A stretch of DNA of 64,000 bases from Bacteroidota bacterium (GCA_018266835.1 JAFDZP010000002.1:1525302-1589301), one strand, 5' to 3'. Shown: positions 36,306 to 46,251, counted from the first letter of the stretch. Made by a program: numbers and translations. The notes: generated by a model from the sequence alone, not told the origin.

Positions 36306-37745
36306 ATGTCTGGAAACACACCAATAACAGTTGCATATGGAGACGGAATCGGACCGGAAATTATGCAGGCAACACTTGATATTATCATTGCCGCAGGCGC
36401 AAAGCTTGATATAGAAGTTATCGAAATCGGAGAGAAAGTTTACCTTGCAGGAAATGCAACAGGTATTGAGCAAAGCTCATGGGACTCTTTAAGAAGAACA
36501 AAAGTTTTTCTTAAAGCTCCAATCACCACTCCGCAGGGCGGCGGATATAAAAGTTTAAACGTAGCAACAAGAAAAACTCTCGGTCTTTATGCAAATATAA
36601 GACCATGTGTAAGCTACCATCCTTACGTTTCTACAAAGCATCCTGTGATGGATGTTGTTATCGTGAGAGAGAATGAAGAAGACCTTTACGCAGGTATTGA
36701 GCACAGACAGACTAACGATGTTTATCAGTGTTTGAAATTAATTTCACGTCCCGGCTGCGAAAAAATTATCAGATATGCTTTTGAGTATGCCAAAGCAAAC
36801 AACAGAAAAAAAGTTACATGCTTCATGAAGGATAACATCATGAAAATGACTGACGGATTATTCCATAAAGTGTTTGATGAGATTGCTGCAGAGTATCCTG
36901 ATATCATAAATGAAAACTGGATTATCGATATCGGCGCTGCAAAGATGGCAACATCACCTGAAGATTTTGATGTTATAGTTATGGAAAATTTATACGGCGA
37001 TATTTTATCTGACGTTGCTGCTCAGATGACAGGTTCGGTAGGTCTTGCAGGCTCTGCAAATATCGGCGATAACTTTGCAATGTTCGAAGCTATTCACGGC
37101 TCAGCTCCGAGAAGAGCAGGACAAAACCTTGCAAATCCAACAGGTCTTCTTTTAGGCGCAGTACTTATGCTAAATCATATAGGACAGTCAGACGTTGCAA
37201 CTAACGTTCACAATGCATGGCTTAAAACAATGGAAGACGGCGTTCATACCTATGATATTTTTAAAGAAGGAATCAGCAAGGAGAAAGTCGGCACGAAAGA
37301 ATTTGCGCAGGCAGTTATTTCAAGAGTCGGGCAGAAGCCTTCTATTTTGAAAGCTGTTAACTATAATAACATCGATAGAAAAGATATAGTATCAAAAAAA
37401 TATGTTGCGAAGAAACAAAGGAAAGATTTAGTCGGCGTCGATGTATTCTTTGACTGGACTGCAGGCAAGGCAGATGACCTTGGCGCAATGCTGAGCAAAA
37501 TTACTGCAGGCGGATTAAAGCTACAGATAATAAGCAACAGAGGTGTAACCGTTTGGCCGAATGCATCAGGCGATATTTTCTGTTCGGACCACTGGAGAGG
37601 AAGATATTTCTCTGAGAATAAAGGAGAGATAATTAAAAACTCCGATATCATTGCATTGCTTGATAAACTTCACGAAGGCGGATTTGATTTCATTAAAACT
37701 GAAAATCTGTACAACTTCGACGGAGAAGCAGGTTATTCTTCTTAA
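36306..37745 (+). CDS. icd: NADP-dependent isocitrate dehydrogenase, long form
   Basis: The 479-residue protein decarboxylates isocitrate to 2-oxoglutarate in the TCA cycle. Motifs: AYGDGIGPEIMQATL at the start, KAPITTPQGGGYKSLNVATR, ANIRPCVSYHP, VIVRENEEDLYAGIEHR, VIVMENLYGDILSDVAAQMT and EAIHGSAPRRAGQNLANPTG. The C-terminal extension of about 140 residues after the core, including DVFFDWTAGKADDLG, is that of the Thermus-type enzyme of about 480-500 residues. A good ribosome-binding site (AGAAAGG) precedes the ATG, and a terminator follows. Confidence 0.92.
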   Translation: MSGNTPITVAYGDGIGPEIMQATLDIIIAAGAKLDIEVIEIGEKVYLAGNATGIEQSSWDSLRRTKVFLKAPITTPQGGGYKSLNVATRKTLGLYANIRPCVSYHPYVSTKHPVMDVVIVRENEEDLYAGIEHRQTNDVYQCLKLISRPGCEKIIRYAFEYAKANNRKKVTCFMKDNIMKMTDGLFHKVFDEIAAEYPDIINENWIIDIGAAKMATSPEDFDVIVMENLYGDILSDVAAQMTGSVGLAGSANIGDNFAMFEAIHGSAPRRAGQNLANPTGLLLGAVLMLNHIGQSDVATNVHNAWLKTMEDGVHTYDIFKEGISKEKVGTKEFAQAVISRVGQKPSILKAVNYNNIDRKDIVSKKYVAKKQRKDLVGVDVFFDWTAGKADDLGAMLSKITAGGLKLQIISNRGVTVWPNASGDIFCSDHWRGRYFSENKGEIIKNSDIIALLDKLHEGGFDFIKTENLYNFDGEAGYSS

Positions 37746-37775
37746 TAGGATTTTAAAAATATTTATATATAAAAT

Positions 37776-37806
37776 AAAAGGCGTTCAAATTTTTTGAACG
37801 CCTTTT
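37776..37806. terminator. Bidirectional terminator, icd / polyprenyl synthase
   Basis: AAAAGGCGTTCAAA (37776-37789) pairs perfectly with TTTGAACGCCTTTT (37793-37806) across a 3-base loop between convergent stops. Confidence 0.92.
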
Positions 37807-37834
37807 CTATTGTTAAAATTGAATGTATGATTTG

Positions 37835-38803
37835 TTAGTGTTCTCTTATCTCCAAGAAATCTACAAGCTTCAATAATGATTTTTTGGTCTCAGTTTCTTT
37901 GAAGATGCAGATAGCTTCTTTTGCCTTCAGGGAATATTCTTTAATTTTATTCTGTGTGTATTCCATTCCGCCAAATTCATAAACAAAGTCATGTACGATA
38001 TCAAATTTCTTTTTTGAATCACTCTTTATCAGCTTCATTATCTCCGCTGATTTTTTCTTAGGAGCGTTGTTCAATGAAATTATCAAAGGCAGAGTAAATT
38101 TCTTTTCTTTTAAATCATTACCGACTGATTTACCCAGTAGTTTTTTCCTTCCTGCGTAATCTAAATAATCGTCCTGTAACTGGAATGCTATTCCGAGATT
38201 TTCGCCAAACACTCCAAGTCTTTCAACATGCTCTTCATTTGAGGTAGCGCTTAGCGCTCCCATTTTACAGCATGACTTTAATAATGATGCCGTCTTATCT
38301 TTAATAACTTTGAAGTAAGTTTCTTCCGTTGCATCGAAGTTGCGCGCTTTTTGAATTTGAAGCAGCTCGCCTTCGCTCATGCTTTTTACGGCTTCAGAAG
38401 TGTATTGTAAAAAAGTGTGCTCTTTCGCTTCGACTGCTATCAATAATCCGCTTGAAAGCAGATAATCACCTATCAGAACGGCTGCTTTATTTTTCCATAC
38501 GGCATTTATCGATGCAATGCCTCTTCTTGTTTTTGCTTCATCAACAACGTCGTCGTGTATCAAAGTTGCAGTGTGAAGAAGCTCAACGAGATTTGCTGCA
38601 ACGTATGTACGTTCGTTTACATTTCCGACAAGCTTTGCTGAAAGAATCACAAGTATAGGTCTTATCTTCTTACCTTTTTGCTTAAGAAGATACTTTGTGA
38701 TTAAATCAATTAATGCTACATTGGATTTTAAAACTTTAGAGAATTGTTCCTGAAAATACTCAAGCTCTTCGGTTATCGGTATTGATATGTCTTTTAAATT
38801 CAT
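37835..38803 (-). CDS. Polyprenyl diphosphate synthase (trans-isoprenyl)
   Basis: The 322-residue enzyme extends allylic diphosphates with isopentenyl diphosphate to make the side chain of quinones or the undecaprenyl-type carrier. First Asp-rich motif: LIHDDVVDEAKTRRG (Asp84, 85, 88); second: QLQDDYLDYAG near residue 211; GKKIRP and GNDLKEKKFTLPLI are also typical. It resembles octaprenyl/heptaprenyl synthases (IspB/HepT); chain length cannot be read reliably. Last gene of the eight-gene leftward run. Confidence 0.9.
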   Translation of the reverse strand: MNLKDISIPITEELEYFQEQFSKVLKSNVALIDLITKYLLKQKGKKIRPILVILSAKLVGNVNERTYVAANLVELLHTATLIHDDVVDEAKTRRGIASINAVWKNKAAVLIGDYLLSSGLLIAVEAKEHTFLQYTSEAVKSMSEGELLQIQKARNFDATEETYFKVIKDKTASLLKSCCKMGALSATSNEEHVERLGVFGENLGIAFQLQDDYLDYAGRKKLLGKSVGNDLKEKKFTLPLIISLNNAPKKKSAEIMKLIKSDSKKKFDIVHDFVYEFGGMEYTQNKIKEYSLKAKEAICIFKETETKKSLLKLVDFLEIREH

Positions 38804-38866
38804 GCTTACTCTGTATTGATATCCTTCTAATACAGAAAAATTATTTTAGTTTATAATAAAAATTTC

Positions 38867-39679
38867 TTACGGTTCTATATCTGCAGGCTTATCTTCAAGT
38901 AAAAGTGTTTCCTTCTTTCTTTTCTTCTGTGCAAATACGCAGATGAAAATACTTATCTCATATAATAAAAATAATGGAATACCCAGCAACAATTGATTCG
39001 TTACATCGGGCGTAGGAGTTATTATTCCCGCCACTAAAAGTATAGCTACGATTGCATGCTTTCTGTACTTGCGCATAAACTGTGGTGTAAGTATTCCTAT
39101 GCGAGCAAGAAAGAACGAAACCATCGGCAGCTCAAAAACACAGCCTGCCGTTAAAAGAACTGAGAAAACGAAGTCATAATATTCATCGGCGGCAATATTA
39201 TTTTTAATTATCGTCGAGCCGAACTGCGCAAAAAATCCTAATGATGTGGGAAGCATTACAAAGTATGCGAATGCAATCCCGGTAAGAAAACAAATTGAAG
39301 AAAATATTACTATGGATGAAACGTATTTTTTTTCATTGGGCTTTAAAGCGGGCTCAATGAATTTCCAAATCTGATATAATAAATTCGGAATGCTTAATAT
39401 TACTCCGCAGGTAATAATCACTTCCATGTACAGACTGAACTGGCCGTAAGGCTTTAAGTTCTGAAGCGAGAGCGGAGGATTGGTTAATGTTGACGGTCGC
39501 AGCAAAATGCTGTTCATTATCCAATCTATAAAAAAAGCGGCTATTGCGCCGCCCGCAACAATTCCTATAACACTCTTTACAATTCTCCATCTGAGCTCCT
39601 CAAGGTGATCGAGGAAACTCATTCCACTTTCAACTTCGCCATTTTCTTCCGGCTCGTGTATATTATTATCTTCGCTCAA
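38867..39679 (-). CDS. tatC: Sec-independent translocase subunit TatC
   Basis: The 270-residue protein has six membrane helices and the TatC signatures MSFLDHLEELRWRIVKSV near residue 20, WKFIEPALKPNEKKYV, and FELPMVSFFLARIG. TatC recognises twin-arginine signal peptides of folded exported proteins. No tatA/B gene is present in the window. An acidic 19-residue N-terminal extension precedes the conserved region. It starts 26 bases after glyA's stop. Confidence 0.93.
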   Translation of the reverse strand: MSEDNNIHEPEENGEVESGMSFLDHLEELRWRIVKSVIGIVAGGAIAAFFIDWIMNSILLRPSTLTNPPLSLQNLKPYGQFSLYMEVIITCGVILSIPNLLYQIWKFIEPALKPNEKKYVSSIVIFSSICFLTGIAFAYFVMLPTSLGFFAQFGSTIIKNNIAADEYYDFVFSVLLTAGCVFELPMVSFFLARIGILTPQFMRKYRKHAIVAILLVAGIITPTPDVTNQLLLGIPLFLLYEISIFICVFAQKKRKKETLLLEDKPADIEP

Positions 39680-39705
39680 ACCACTTTAGATTTTTTATTC
39701 TTCGT

Positions 39706-40995
39706 TTAGCTTTTGTACAATGGGAATTTTGCTGTCAGCTCTTTTACAGCTTCGGCAACTTCTTTCTTTACGTTCTCATCTTTGTGATTTGAGATCACTT
39801 TGTTAATCATATCTGCAATCTGTTCCATCTCGGCTTCTTTCATTCCGCGTGTTGTAAGCGCAGGGCTTCCTAATCTTATACCGCTTGTAATTAACGGTGA
39901 CTTGTCATCGTTAGGCACAGCATTTTTATTACATGTAATTCCTATTTCATCAAGAGCATTCTCTGCAGCTTTACCTGAAAGATTTTTATTTCTTAAATCA
40001 ATCAGCATAAGATGATTATCTGTTCCGCCTGAAATAACTTTAAAATCGTATGATATTAATTTGTTTGCCAATGCTTGTGCATTTTTAATAACCTGTTTGC
40101 AATATTCTAAGAATGAATCCTGTAAGTCTTCTTTAAATGCAACTGCTTTTGCTGCGATAACATGCATAAGCGGCCCGCCCTGTACGCCGGGCATAACCAT
40201 TGAATCAATAAGCTCGCTCATCATTTTCGTTCTGCCTGATTTAGGAGCAACAAGTCCGAAAGGATTTTCATAATCTTTTCCCATCAGAATTATTCCGCCT
40301 CTTGGTCCTCTTAAAGTTTTGTGAGTTGTTGAAGCAACTACGTGGCAGTGAGGAAGCGGGTCGTTCAGTAATTTTTTTGCTATAAGTCCTGCAGGGTGTG
40401 CGATATCTGCGAAGAGAAATGCGCCGATCTTATCAGCTATCTCTCTGAATTTTTTGTAATCTATATTTCTTGAGTAAGCTGATGCACCTACTGTAATCAT
40501 CTTTGGTTTTTCTTTTATAGCCTTTGCCTCAACATCGTTGTAATCAATGTAACCATTTTCATCTAAGCCGTAGCTTGTGAAATTATAAAGCTGACCTGAA
40601 AAGTTTACAGGAGAGCCGTGTGTTAAGTGTCCGCCCTGTGATAAATTCATTCCCATCACTTTGTCACCGGGTTTAAGGTGAACAAAGTACACAGCCATAT
40701 TTGCCTGTGAGCCTGAGTGCGGCTGAACGTTTACATACTCTGCGCCGAATAGCTGCTTTGCTCTGTCTCTTGCAAGGTCTTCTGCCATATCTACGAATTC
40801 ACATCCGCCGTAATATCTTTTTCCCGGATAACCTTCAGCATATTTGTTCGTCATAACGGAACCCTGAGCTTCCATTACAGCTTTTGAAACAAAGTTTTCA
40901 GAGGCAATCATTTCCAGCTTCTCTGATTGTCTGTTTGTTTCCTTTTCTATTGTAGAATAAATTTCAGGATCCTGAGATTGAAGAGATGAATTCAT
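39706..40995 (-). CDS. glyA: Serine hydroxymethyltransferase
   Basis: The 429-residue PLP enzyme interconverts serine and glycine, supplying one-carbon units. [55 protein letters not shown], and the PLP lysine Lys226 in [13 protein letters not shown] are all intact. Length is normal for the bacterial enzyme. Lies in a leftward housekeeping run, 59 bases after rpiB. Confidence 0.96.
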   Translation of the reverse strand: MNSSLQSQDPEIYSTIEKETNRQSEKLEMIASENFVSKAVMEAQGSVMTNKYAEGYPGKRYYGGCEFVDMAEDLARDRAKQLFGAEYVNVQPHSGSQANMAVYFVHLKPGDKVMGMNLSQGGHLTHGSPVNFSGQLYNFTSYGLDENGYIDYNDVEAKAIKEKPKMITVGASAYSRNIDYKKFREIADKIGAFLFADIAHPAGLIAKKLLNDPLPHCHVVASTTHKTLRGPRGGIILMGKDYENPFGLVAPKSGRTKMMSELIDSMVMPGVQGGPLMHVIAAKAVAFKEDLQDSFLEYCKQVIKNAQALANKLISYDFKVISGGTDNHLMLIDLRNKNLSGKAAENALDEIGITCNKNAVPNDDKSPLITSGIRLGSPALTTRGMKEAEMEQIADMINKVISNHKDENVKKEVAEAVKELTAKFPLYKS

Positions 40996-41054
40996 AGATT
41001 TTAAAAATTATAGATTAAAAAAATATAGATAACAAAATTATGTAATACAAAAAT

Positions 41055-41495
41055 TTATTTTCCTGTGAGATTTGTAATTTCTTCCACTCTTCTTTCATGT
41101 CTTCCGCCTTCGAATTCCGTGGTGAGAAAAATATTCAAAGCTCTTTCAACTAAATCAAAAGGCAGCACATCCTGCCCGAATGTTACTACGTTTGCATTAT
41201 TATGTTTTCTTCCCATCTCAGCCGTTTTTTCGGAGCAGATATTAACTGCTCTTATGCCTTTAACTTTGTTGGCAGTAATGTTTACACCTATACCACTTCC
41301 GCATACAAGAACTCCGAAATCAGTTTCTTTGGAGGCGACTGATTCACCGACTTTAACACTATACAGCGGGTAATCAACGCTATCCTCTGAGTTTGTGCCG
41401 AAATCTATGACTTCATGTCCCTGCTTTGTAAGCAGCTCTTTTATTCTTTCCTTATATATAAAACCTCTGTGGTCTGCGCCGACTGAAATTTTCAT
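41055..41495 (-). CDS. rpiB: Ribose 5-phosphate isomerase B
   Basis: The 146-residue protein interconverts ribose 5-phosphate and ribulose 5-phosphate. GADHRGFIYKERI, DFGTNSEDSVDYP, catalytic Cys65 in VLVCGSGIGVNITANKV, and ICSEKTAEMGRKHNNANVV are standard for RpiB. It starts 20 bases after the outer-membrane protein gene ends. Confidence 0.94.
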   Translation of the reverse strand: MKISVGADHRGFIYKERIKELLTKQGHEVIDFGTNSEDSVDYPLYSVKVGESVASKETDFGVLVCGSGIGVNITANKVKGIRAVNICSEKTAEMGRKHNNANVVTFGQDVLPFDLVERALNIFLTTEFEGGRHERRVEEITNLTGK

Positions 41496-41515
41496 AGTGT
41501 TAAAATTTATTGTTA

Positions 41516-42772
41516 TTATCTGTCTTCATCTTTAGGTCTAACAAACCAAAGCTCACCAAAGTTTATTCCTGCTGTTAATCTTATCATGTCATCTTTTATT
41601 AATCCGTTTTCAATTTTTCCTCTGGTGGAAACACTCACTGCAAAATCGAGCGAATTGTATTTGCTGATTGGCACACCAAGTCCTGCTGTTAATCCTATTC
41701 TGTTTATTGATTCACCGTTAACTGTATAATATGACTTTTCATAGAAGCCGCCAAGCCTGTATGAAAGCTTATCCCATGAGTTATCGGAATTTTCAATAGG
41801 CTGAATTTCTAACCCTGCTCCGACTCTCATTGCTGACTGATAATTCGGCTGAACAACTCCGTTTGAAGTAAAGCTGCTCCAGTCCTGCATCATGAAATCA
41901 GATGAAAGCAAATATCTGTTGCCTACTTTTTTTGTAATACCGAAACCTATTCTTGCTGGAATTTTTATATCGCCTTTGCTGACTGTTACCGTATCAGTTG
42001 AAATGCTTGATGTAACAATTCCGTCTAACTTAGCTGTAAGTGTAAGTGGTGATTCATATAAAAATCCTATTGTGAAGTCGTTAGACTTCTTTAATTTAAG
42101 AAGTTTTTCCAGGTCAATAATTGCGCCGCCCTTGAAATATGAACCTGTGTAATCGTATTCGCTTTGAATTCTTGTTGGTGTAAATCCTGAAGATGAAGTG
42201 AACTCAATTAATTTCAAATCTTTTATATCTCCGAATGCATAATTATAATCTGCGCCTAAGCTGATGCTCTTTGCAAGAGTGTAACTCATTCCTATATTTA
42301 TTCTGGAAATTCCGCCTCTGCCGGCATAGGTTTGTTTCACTGTTTCTCCCAATGAAACTGAGTTGTTTATAATTTTATAATTGATGTTTGAATAAGGATT
42401 AAATCCTAATGCAAGTGACCATCCCTGTTCCTGACTTAGCGGCACACCGATATTTAAACCGAATGCATTTCCGTTGGAAGAACTCACGGTTCTTGTTCCG
42501 TCAGATGATTTTAAAAAATTATAATTGAACAGCATGGAGAAACTTGTGTAAGGAAGCTTTGATAAAGCTGCAGAGTTCATGTTATTGATGTAATTTCCTG
42601 TGAGAGAAATTCCCTGTATTCCCATACCTGTTGTTCTTATTGCAGTGCTGTAGTTAAGGTCGCCTATTCCGAATATTGTGTAAGGCGAGCCTGCCGGAAA
42701 ATCATCTTGCGCAAATAAACTTGATGCGAACATCAGAGGGAAAACTACTATTAAAATTATTCTTTTTAGCAT
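41516..42772 (-). CDS. Outer-membrane beta-barrel protein, FadL/PorV-like
   Basis: The 418-residue protein has a signal peptide (IILIVVFPLMFASSLFA, then QDD) and N-terminal YTIFGIGDLNYSTAIRTTGM followed by NYINNMNSAALS, the pattern seen in FadL-like barrels of Bacteroidota. The remainder is alternating beta-strands (LGADYNYAFGDIKDLK, TIGFLYESPLTLTAKLDG). It probably forms a barrel that transports hydrophobic compounds or assists T9SS; the exact role is unknown. Lies between the lipoprotein gene and rpiB. Confidence 0.78.
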   Translation of the reverse strand: MLKRIILIVVFPLMFASSLFAQDDFPAGSPYTIFGIGDLNYSTAIRTTGMGIQGISLTGNYINNMNSAALSKLPYTSFSMLFNYNFLKSSDGTRTVSSSNGNAFGLNIGVPLSQEQGWSLALGFNPYSNINYKIINNSVSLGETVKQTYAGRGGISRINIGMSYTLAKSISLGADYNYAFGDIKDLKLIEFTSSSGFTPTRIQSEYDYTGSYFKGGAIIDLEKLLKLKKSNDFTIGFLYESPLTLTAKLDGIVTSSISTDTVTVSKGDIKIPARIGFGITKKVGNRYLLSSDFMMQDWSSFTSNGVVQPNYQSAMRVGAGLEIQPIENSDNSWDKLSYRLGGFYEKSYYTVNGESINRIGLTAGLGVPISKYNSLDFAVSVSTRGKIENGLIKDDMIRLTAGINFGELWFVRPKDEDR

Positions 42773-42833
42773 TTTAAACTTTTATGTGACGACTTTTATT
42801 GTCTCAATTTTACTGTCTTAACAGCTATCTTAT

Positions 42834-44021
42834 TTACTGTCTTAAGGAATATCTTATTCTTATCCTCGGACGTTTGGAAACGTCGGGATTATCCGAATTA
42901 TAAAATACAAAATTATCCAGATTAGCTATTTCAGAAGGGCATCTCATTGAAAGTCCGTAGTTAGGGCTTACGTTTGAGTTCCATCGTTGTACTATCTGAT
43001 TTATTCTTCCTGTATATGTTATTGAATCCAATCGAGTAAGAACAAACGATTCATTATTCGTTGCCTTAGTTGAGCTGTCTGTTACCATATCAACTTTAAT
43101 CTGATTGCTGGTTCCTGATGTAATGTATGACATTCCTGTGTTAAGAGTAACCTGCAGGTATGCTTCGTTAATGATTGCATTAGTTGGGAGATTCGGGAAA
43201 CTGAACTTCAGAATATTCCTGAAAGCAATTCCGTTCTGAACCATGAAGTACTGTGATGCCGGTAATACACTTTCCGGAGCAGTACTCAAAGAGACAGAAC
43301 TTGGATATACAAAATCAATTGTATCGGTAGAGGTAGTTGTCTGAACAACAACGGTTATCACCGGTCTTAATGATACGTCAGTATTTTCCGAGTAGAATCC
43401 TTTTATAGTTGTTGATGCAGTTGTCGGTACGAATGCCAGACCGTAATTTTTAGTTGCATAGCTTGAATCTGCGGCATAGTAAAGCCAGTCCTTCATCGTC
43501 TGGTTATCCAGTGTAATGTAGATAGCAGATGTATCTGTCGGATTGCCAGAGTAGCTTCCAATTGAAGTTGTTCCGATATCTGAAGATGAAACCGAATCGT
43601 TTGTGATTGAAAGTAAATTCAATGCTCTGTTCACTTTGTAAATATTGAAAGCAACTGTACCTGTTGTATCTTTGAATGCATATTTAGAATATCTTAATCT
43701 CATCTTTGCAGAAAGCACCGTTGCGCCTGCATAGTTGCTGTTTACACCTGCAAACTGTATGAGAGTTTTAGATGTATAAAGATTTCCTCCTGAAGCATAA
43801 TTTCCGATAAGCATATTTCCTGAGCCGTTATCATTGGTATAATAGCGGAAATTTGTATTAGTGATGAGTGTAGTATCCAGAATTATTGAACCTGCTGTAT
43901 CGTTTGGATTTATAAAGTTAAGTCCAAGGTCGTTCGGATTATTTTCGCATCCGGCCAGAAACAAAAACATCAGTAAGGGTAAGGTAGTAGCTGTGTATAT
44001 TATCTTTTTTAACAATGTCAT
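42834..44021 (-). CDS. Outer-membrane or surface lipoprotein, DNRLRE/DUF4270-like
   Basis: The 395-residue protein has a lipoprotein signal with lipobox LAGC (Cys25). The body contains two DNRLRE-like beta-sandwich stretches (SAKMRLRYSKYAFKDTTGT, and NEAYLQVTLNTGMSY) and an N-terminus similar to DUF4270 lipoproteins (NPNDLGLNFINPNDTAGS). Such proteins sit on the cell surface of Bacteroidota. The gene begins nine bases after gmhB's stop and precedes the outer-membrane barrel gene, suggesting these two work together. Confidence 0.72.
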   Translation of the reverse strand: MTLLKKIIYTATTLPLLMFLFLAGCENNPNDLGLNFINPNDTAGSIILDTTLITNTNFRYYTNDNGSGNMLIGNYASGGNLYTSKTLIQFAGVNSNYAGATVLSAKMRLRYSKYAFKDTTGTVAFNIYKVNRALNLLSITNDSVSSSDIGTTSIGSYSGNPTDTSAIYITLDNQTMKDWLYYAADSSYATKNYGLAFVPTTASTTIKGFYSENTDVSLRPVITVVVQTTTSTDTIDFVYPSSVSLSTAPESVLPASQYFMVQNGIAFRNILKFSFPNLPTNAIINEAYLQVTLNTGMSYITSGTSNQIKVDMVTDSSTKATNNESFVLTRLDSITYTGRINQIVQRWNSNVSPNYGLSMRCPSEIANLDNFVFYNSDNPDVSKRPRIRIRYSLRQ

Positions 44022-44030
44022 TCAGAGCAA

Positions 44031-44600
44031 TTAGTTAGATAAATTTTTAATGTGATTTGCTGCATCAAGTAAATCTTTGGCAATGAAGTCGATTTGCAGA
44101 TTTTCATCGAGGCATTTTTGTAAATGCTCCGCTCCATAGCCCGTTAGAACAAGTATTTTTTTTAAGCCTGCGTTTTGCGCAGTCTTCATATCTGTGTAGG
44201 TATCGCCAATAAAAAAAGAACTATTCAAATCTATTGAATGTTCTTTCCGCGCCTTGAGGAGCATCCCTATGCGGGGCTTTCTCAAATCGCTTTCAATCTT
44301 GTATTTCTCTATGGTGCCTTCAGTGTGGAAAGGCGAATAATAAATATCATCAATCAGTTTTGTTTTTTTGTTTGTAATGCCGAGCAATTCTTCGTGAATT
44401 AATTTTAGATCTTCTTCTGTAAAAAATCCCCTGGCTACTCCTGATTGATTTGTAATTATTATATTTAAAAAGCCGAGCTCTTTTAAGATCTCTAGCGCTT
44501 CTGTTGTGTATGAATATACTTTTAAATCTTCAACTCTTTTAAGGTAATCTACTTCTTCGTTTATCGTACCGTCTCTATCGAGAAAAACTGCCTTGTTCAT
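44031..44600 (-). CDS. HAD-IIIA phosphatase, GmhB-like, zinc loop lost
   Basis: The 189-residue protein aligns with D-glycero-D-manno-heptose 1,7-bisphosphate 7-phosphatase, which acts in LPS core heptose synthesis. HAD motifs are intact: FLDRDGTINEE (Asp8, Asp10), IITNQSGVARG, RKPRIGML and IGDTYTDM. The E. coli zinc loop C-P-H-H...C-D-C-R-K-P aligns without gaps to SPFHTEGTIEKY and ESDLRKP, where all four ligands are replaced: Ser89, Phe91, Ser104, Leu106. The loop length is kept. It may still be a heptose or histidinol phosphatase without zinc; no other heptose genes are in the window. Confidence 0.82.
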   Translation of the reverse strand: MNKAVFLDRDGTINEEVDYLKRVEDLKVYSYTTEALEILKELGFLNIIITNQSGVARGFFTEEDLKLIHEELLGITNKKTKLIDDIYYSPFHTEGTIEKYKIESDLRKPRIGMLLKARKEHSIDLNSSFFIGDTYTDMKTAQNAGLKKILVLTGYGAEHLQKCLDENLQIDFIAKDLLDAANHIKNLSN

Positions 44601-44644
44601 ATTTTCAGTATTATACTATGAAAAGTTAAATACGTTCCTTATTC

Positions 44645-44714
44645 AGTGTCAAGTTTCAAATTACGAGTTACAAGTGAAATAGTATTTGAAATTTGACACT
44701 TGTAACTTGAAACT
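44645..44714. repeat. Imperfect inverted repeat between glgA and the gmhB-like gene
   Basis: AGTGTCAAGTTTCAAATTAC-type and ATTTGAAATTTGACACT-type arms pair, as do GTTTCAAATTAC and GTAACTTGAAAC. These words (TTTCAAATTACGAGTTAC) recur at 28572, so it is a dispersed intergenic element, possibly also a terminator for glgA. Confidence 0.55.
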
Positions 44715-44718
44715 GTTA

Positions 44719-46185
44719 TTAGACCAGCGCTTTATACAACGCTGTATATTTCTTTGCAGAAACTTTCCATGAGAAATCCAGAGCCATGCCGTTCCTTAAA
44801 ATCTTATTCCATTTATCTTTATCTTCGTAAATCTTCAGAGCAGTTTTTATAATTTCTAAAAACTCTTTACTGCTGTATTTGTTGAATAAAAATCCGTTAC
44901 CGCCGGGTTTTTTGTAATCAACAATTGTATCTGCAAGTCCGCCGGTATTTCTTACAATCGGAACTGTACCATATCTTAAGCTGTACATCTGGTTCAGTCC
45001 GCAAGGCTCATACTTTGAAGGCATCAGGAACATATCAGCACCTGCTTCAATTTTATGAGCAAGCACTTCATCAAAACCGATTACTACTGCAAGCTTATCT
45101 TTGTATTTTTTCTCAACTGATTTTAAGAACTTCTGATACTTTTCATCACCTTGTCCGAGAATAATCATGTGGACTTTTTCTTTCATCAGAGCAGGAAGAA
45201 TTTCTTCAATTAAATCGAAACCTTTCTGGTCAACTAATCTTGATATAACTCCGATTAACGGAGTCTCTTCATCGTACTCAATTTTGAACTGTGAAAGTAG
45301 CTCGCGCTTGTTTTCCCACTTCAAAGGAATTTCCTGTGAGGTATATCTGTATTCAATTTGTTTATCAACTTCGGGATTCCAAACGGAGTAATCTATTCCG
45401 TTTAAAATACCTGATAAGTCTTTTTTTCTTTTATCTAAAATATCTTCAAATCCGCATGAATATTCTTTATCTGTTCTTATTTCCTCTGCATATTTTTCAC
45501 TTACTGTTGTTATTTTATCTGCATAAGCCAGAGCTGCCTTCATAAAGCTGAACTTACCGTGATGGTTAGCAGCCTCAAAAACTTCGGGCGGAAGGCCGGT
45601 TTTATCGAATGAAGCCTTCGGGAAATTTCCCTGATAAGCCAGATTGTGTATTGTGAAAACTGTCTTAATGTCTCTTATGTACGGATGGTCTTTATAAACT
45701 GTTTTGATAAAAGCAGGGATAAGTCCTGTCTGCCAGTCGTTACAGTGTATTACATCGGGTTTCCACTGGAGAATTTCGAGAATTTCCAGAACGGCTTTGC
45801 AGAAGAACAAATAACGTTCATCGTTATTTGTAAAATCCTGCTTTGTTTTTATGTTCTGGTATATGCCTTTATTCTTGAAAAAATCGAGGTTCTCAAGAAG
45901 ATATATCTGAGCTTTTGTGTTTTTACCGTGGATAAAGGACGATTTTATGCTGAACTTCGATTCAGTATTGTTCATCTTCATGGTCAAATCTTTCAATCTC
46001 TTGATCTCATGAATCTGCAGTCTTCTTTCATCCAGCTGTCCGTACTTAGGGCTAACAATTCTTACTTCGTTTCCTAAGGAATTAAGCGCTTGTGGTAAGG
46101 AATTTGAAACATCAGCGAGACCTCCCGTTTTAGAGTACGGAAAAACTTCACTGGTCACAAAAAGTACATTATAGCCTTTTGCCAT
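44719..46185 (-). CDS. glgA: Glycogen synthase (ADP-glucose type)
   Basis: The 488-residue GT5 enzyme elongates alpha-1,4-glucan from ADP-glucose. KTGGLADVSNSLPQAL (Lys19, glucose-donor binding), VIHCNDWQTGLIPAF, TIHNLAYQGNFP, VISRLVDQKGFDLI and the C-terminal KYEPCGLNQMYSLRYGTVPI are all present; length is normal. First gene of the eight-gene leftward run. No glgB or glgC is adjacent. Confidence 0.95.
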   Translation of the reverse strand: MAKGYNVLFVTSEVFPYSKTGGLADVSNSLPQALNSLGNEVRIVSPKYGQLDERRLQIHEIKRLKDLTMKMNNTESKFSIKSSFIHGKNTKAQIYLLENLDFFKNKGIYQNIKTKQDFTNNDERYLFFCKAVLEILEILQWKPDVIHCNDWQTGLIPAFIKTVYKDHPYIRDIKTVFTIHNLAYQGNFPKASFDKTGLPPEVFEAANHHGKFSFMKAALAYADKITTVSEKYAEEIRTDKEYSCGFEDILDKRKKDLSGILNGIDYSVWNPEVDKQIEYRYTSQEIPLKWENKRELLSQFKIEYDEETPLIGVISRLVDQKGFDLIEEILPALMKEKVHMIILGQGDEKYQKFLKSVEKKYKDKLAVVIGFDEVLAHKIEAGADMFLMPSKYEPCGLNQMYSLRYGTVPIVRNTGGLADTIVDYKKPGGNGFLFNKYSSKEFLEIIKTALKIYEDKDKWNKILRNGMALDFSWKVSAKKYTALYKALV

Positions 46186-46251
46186 TAAAGAATAGTTTTT
46201 TTAGAAATTACTCTCTTTTTTTATGATTTTCAATGAAGAAAGGGGTATTAT

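Noticed and set aside
45646-46077. 143-codon plus-strand frame inside glgA
   Set aside because: It is an antisense shadow of a well-conserved glycogen synthase.
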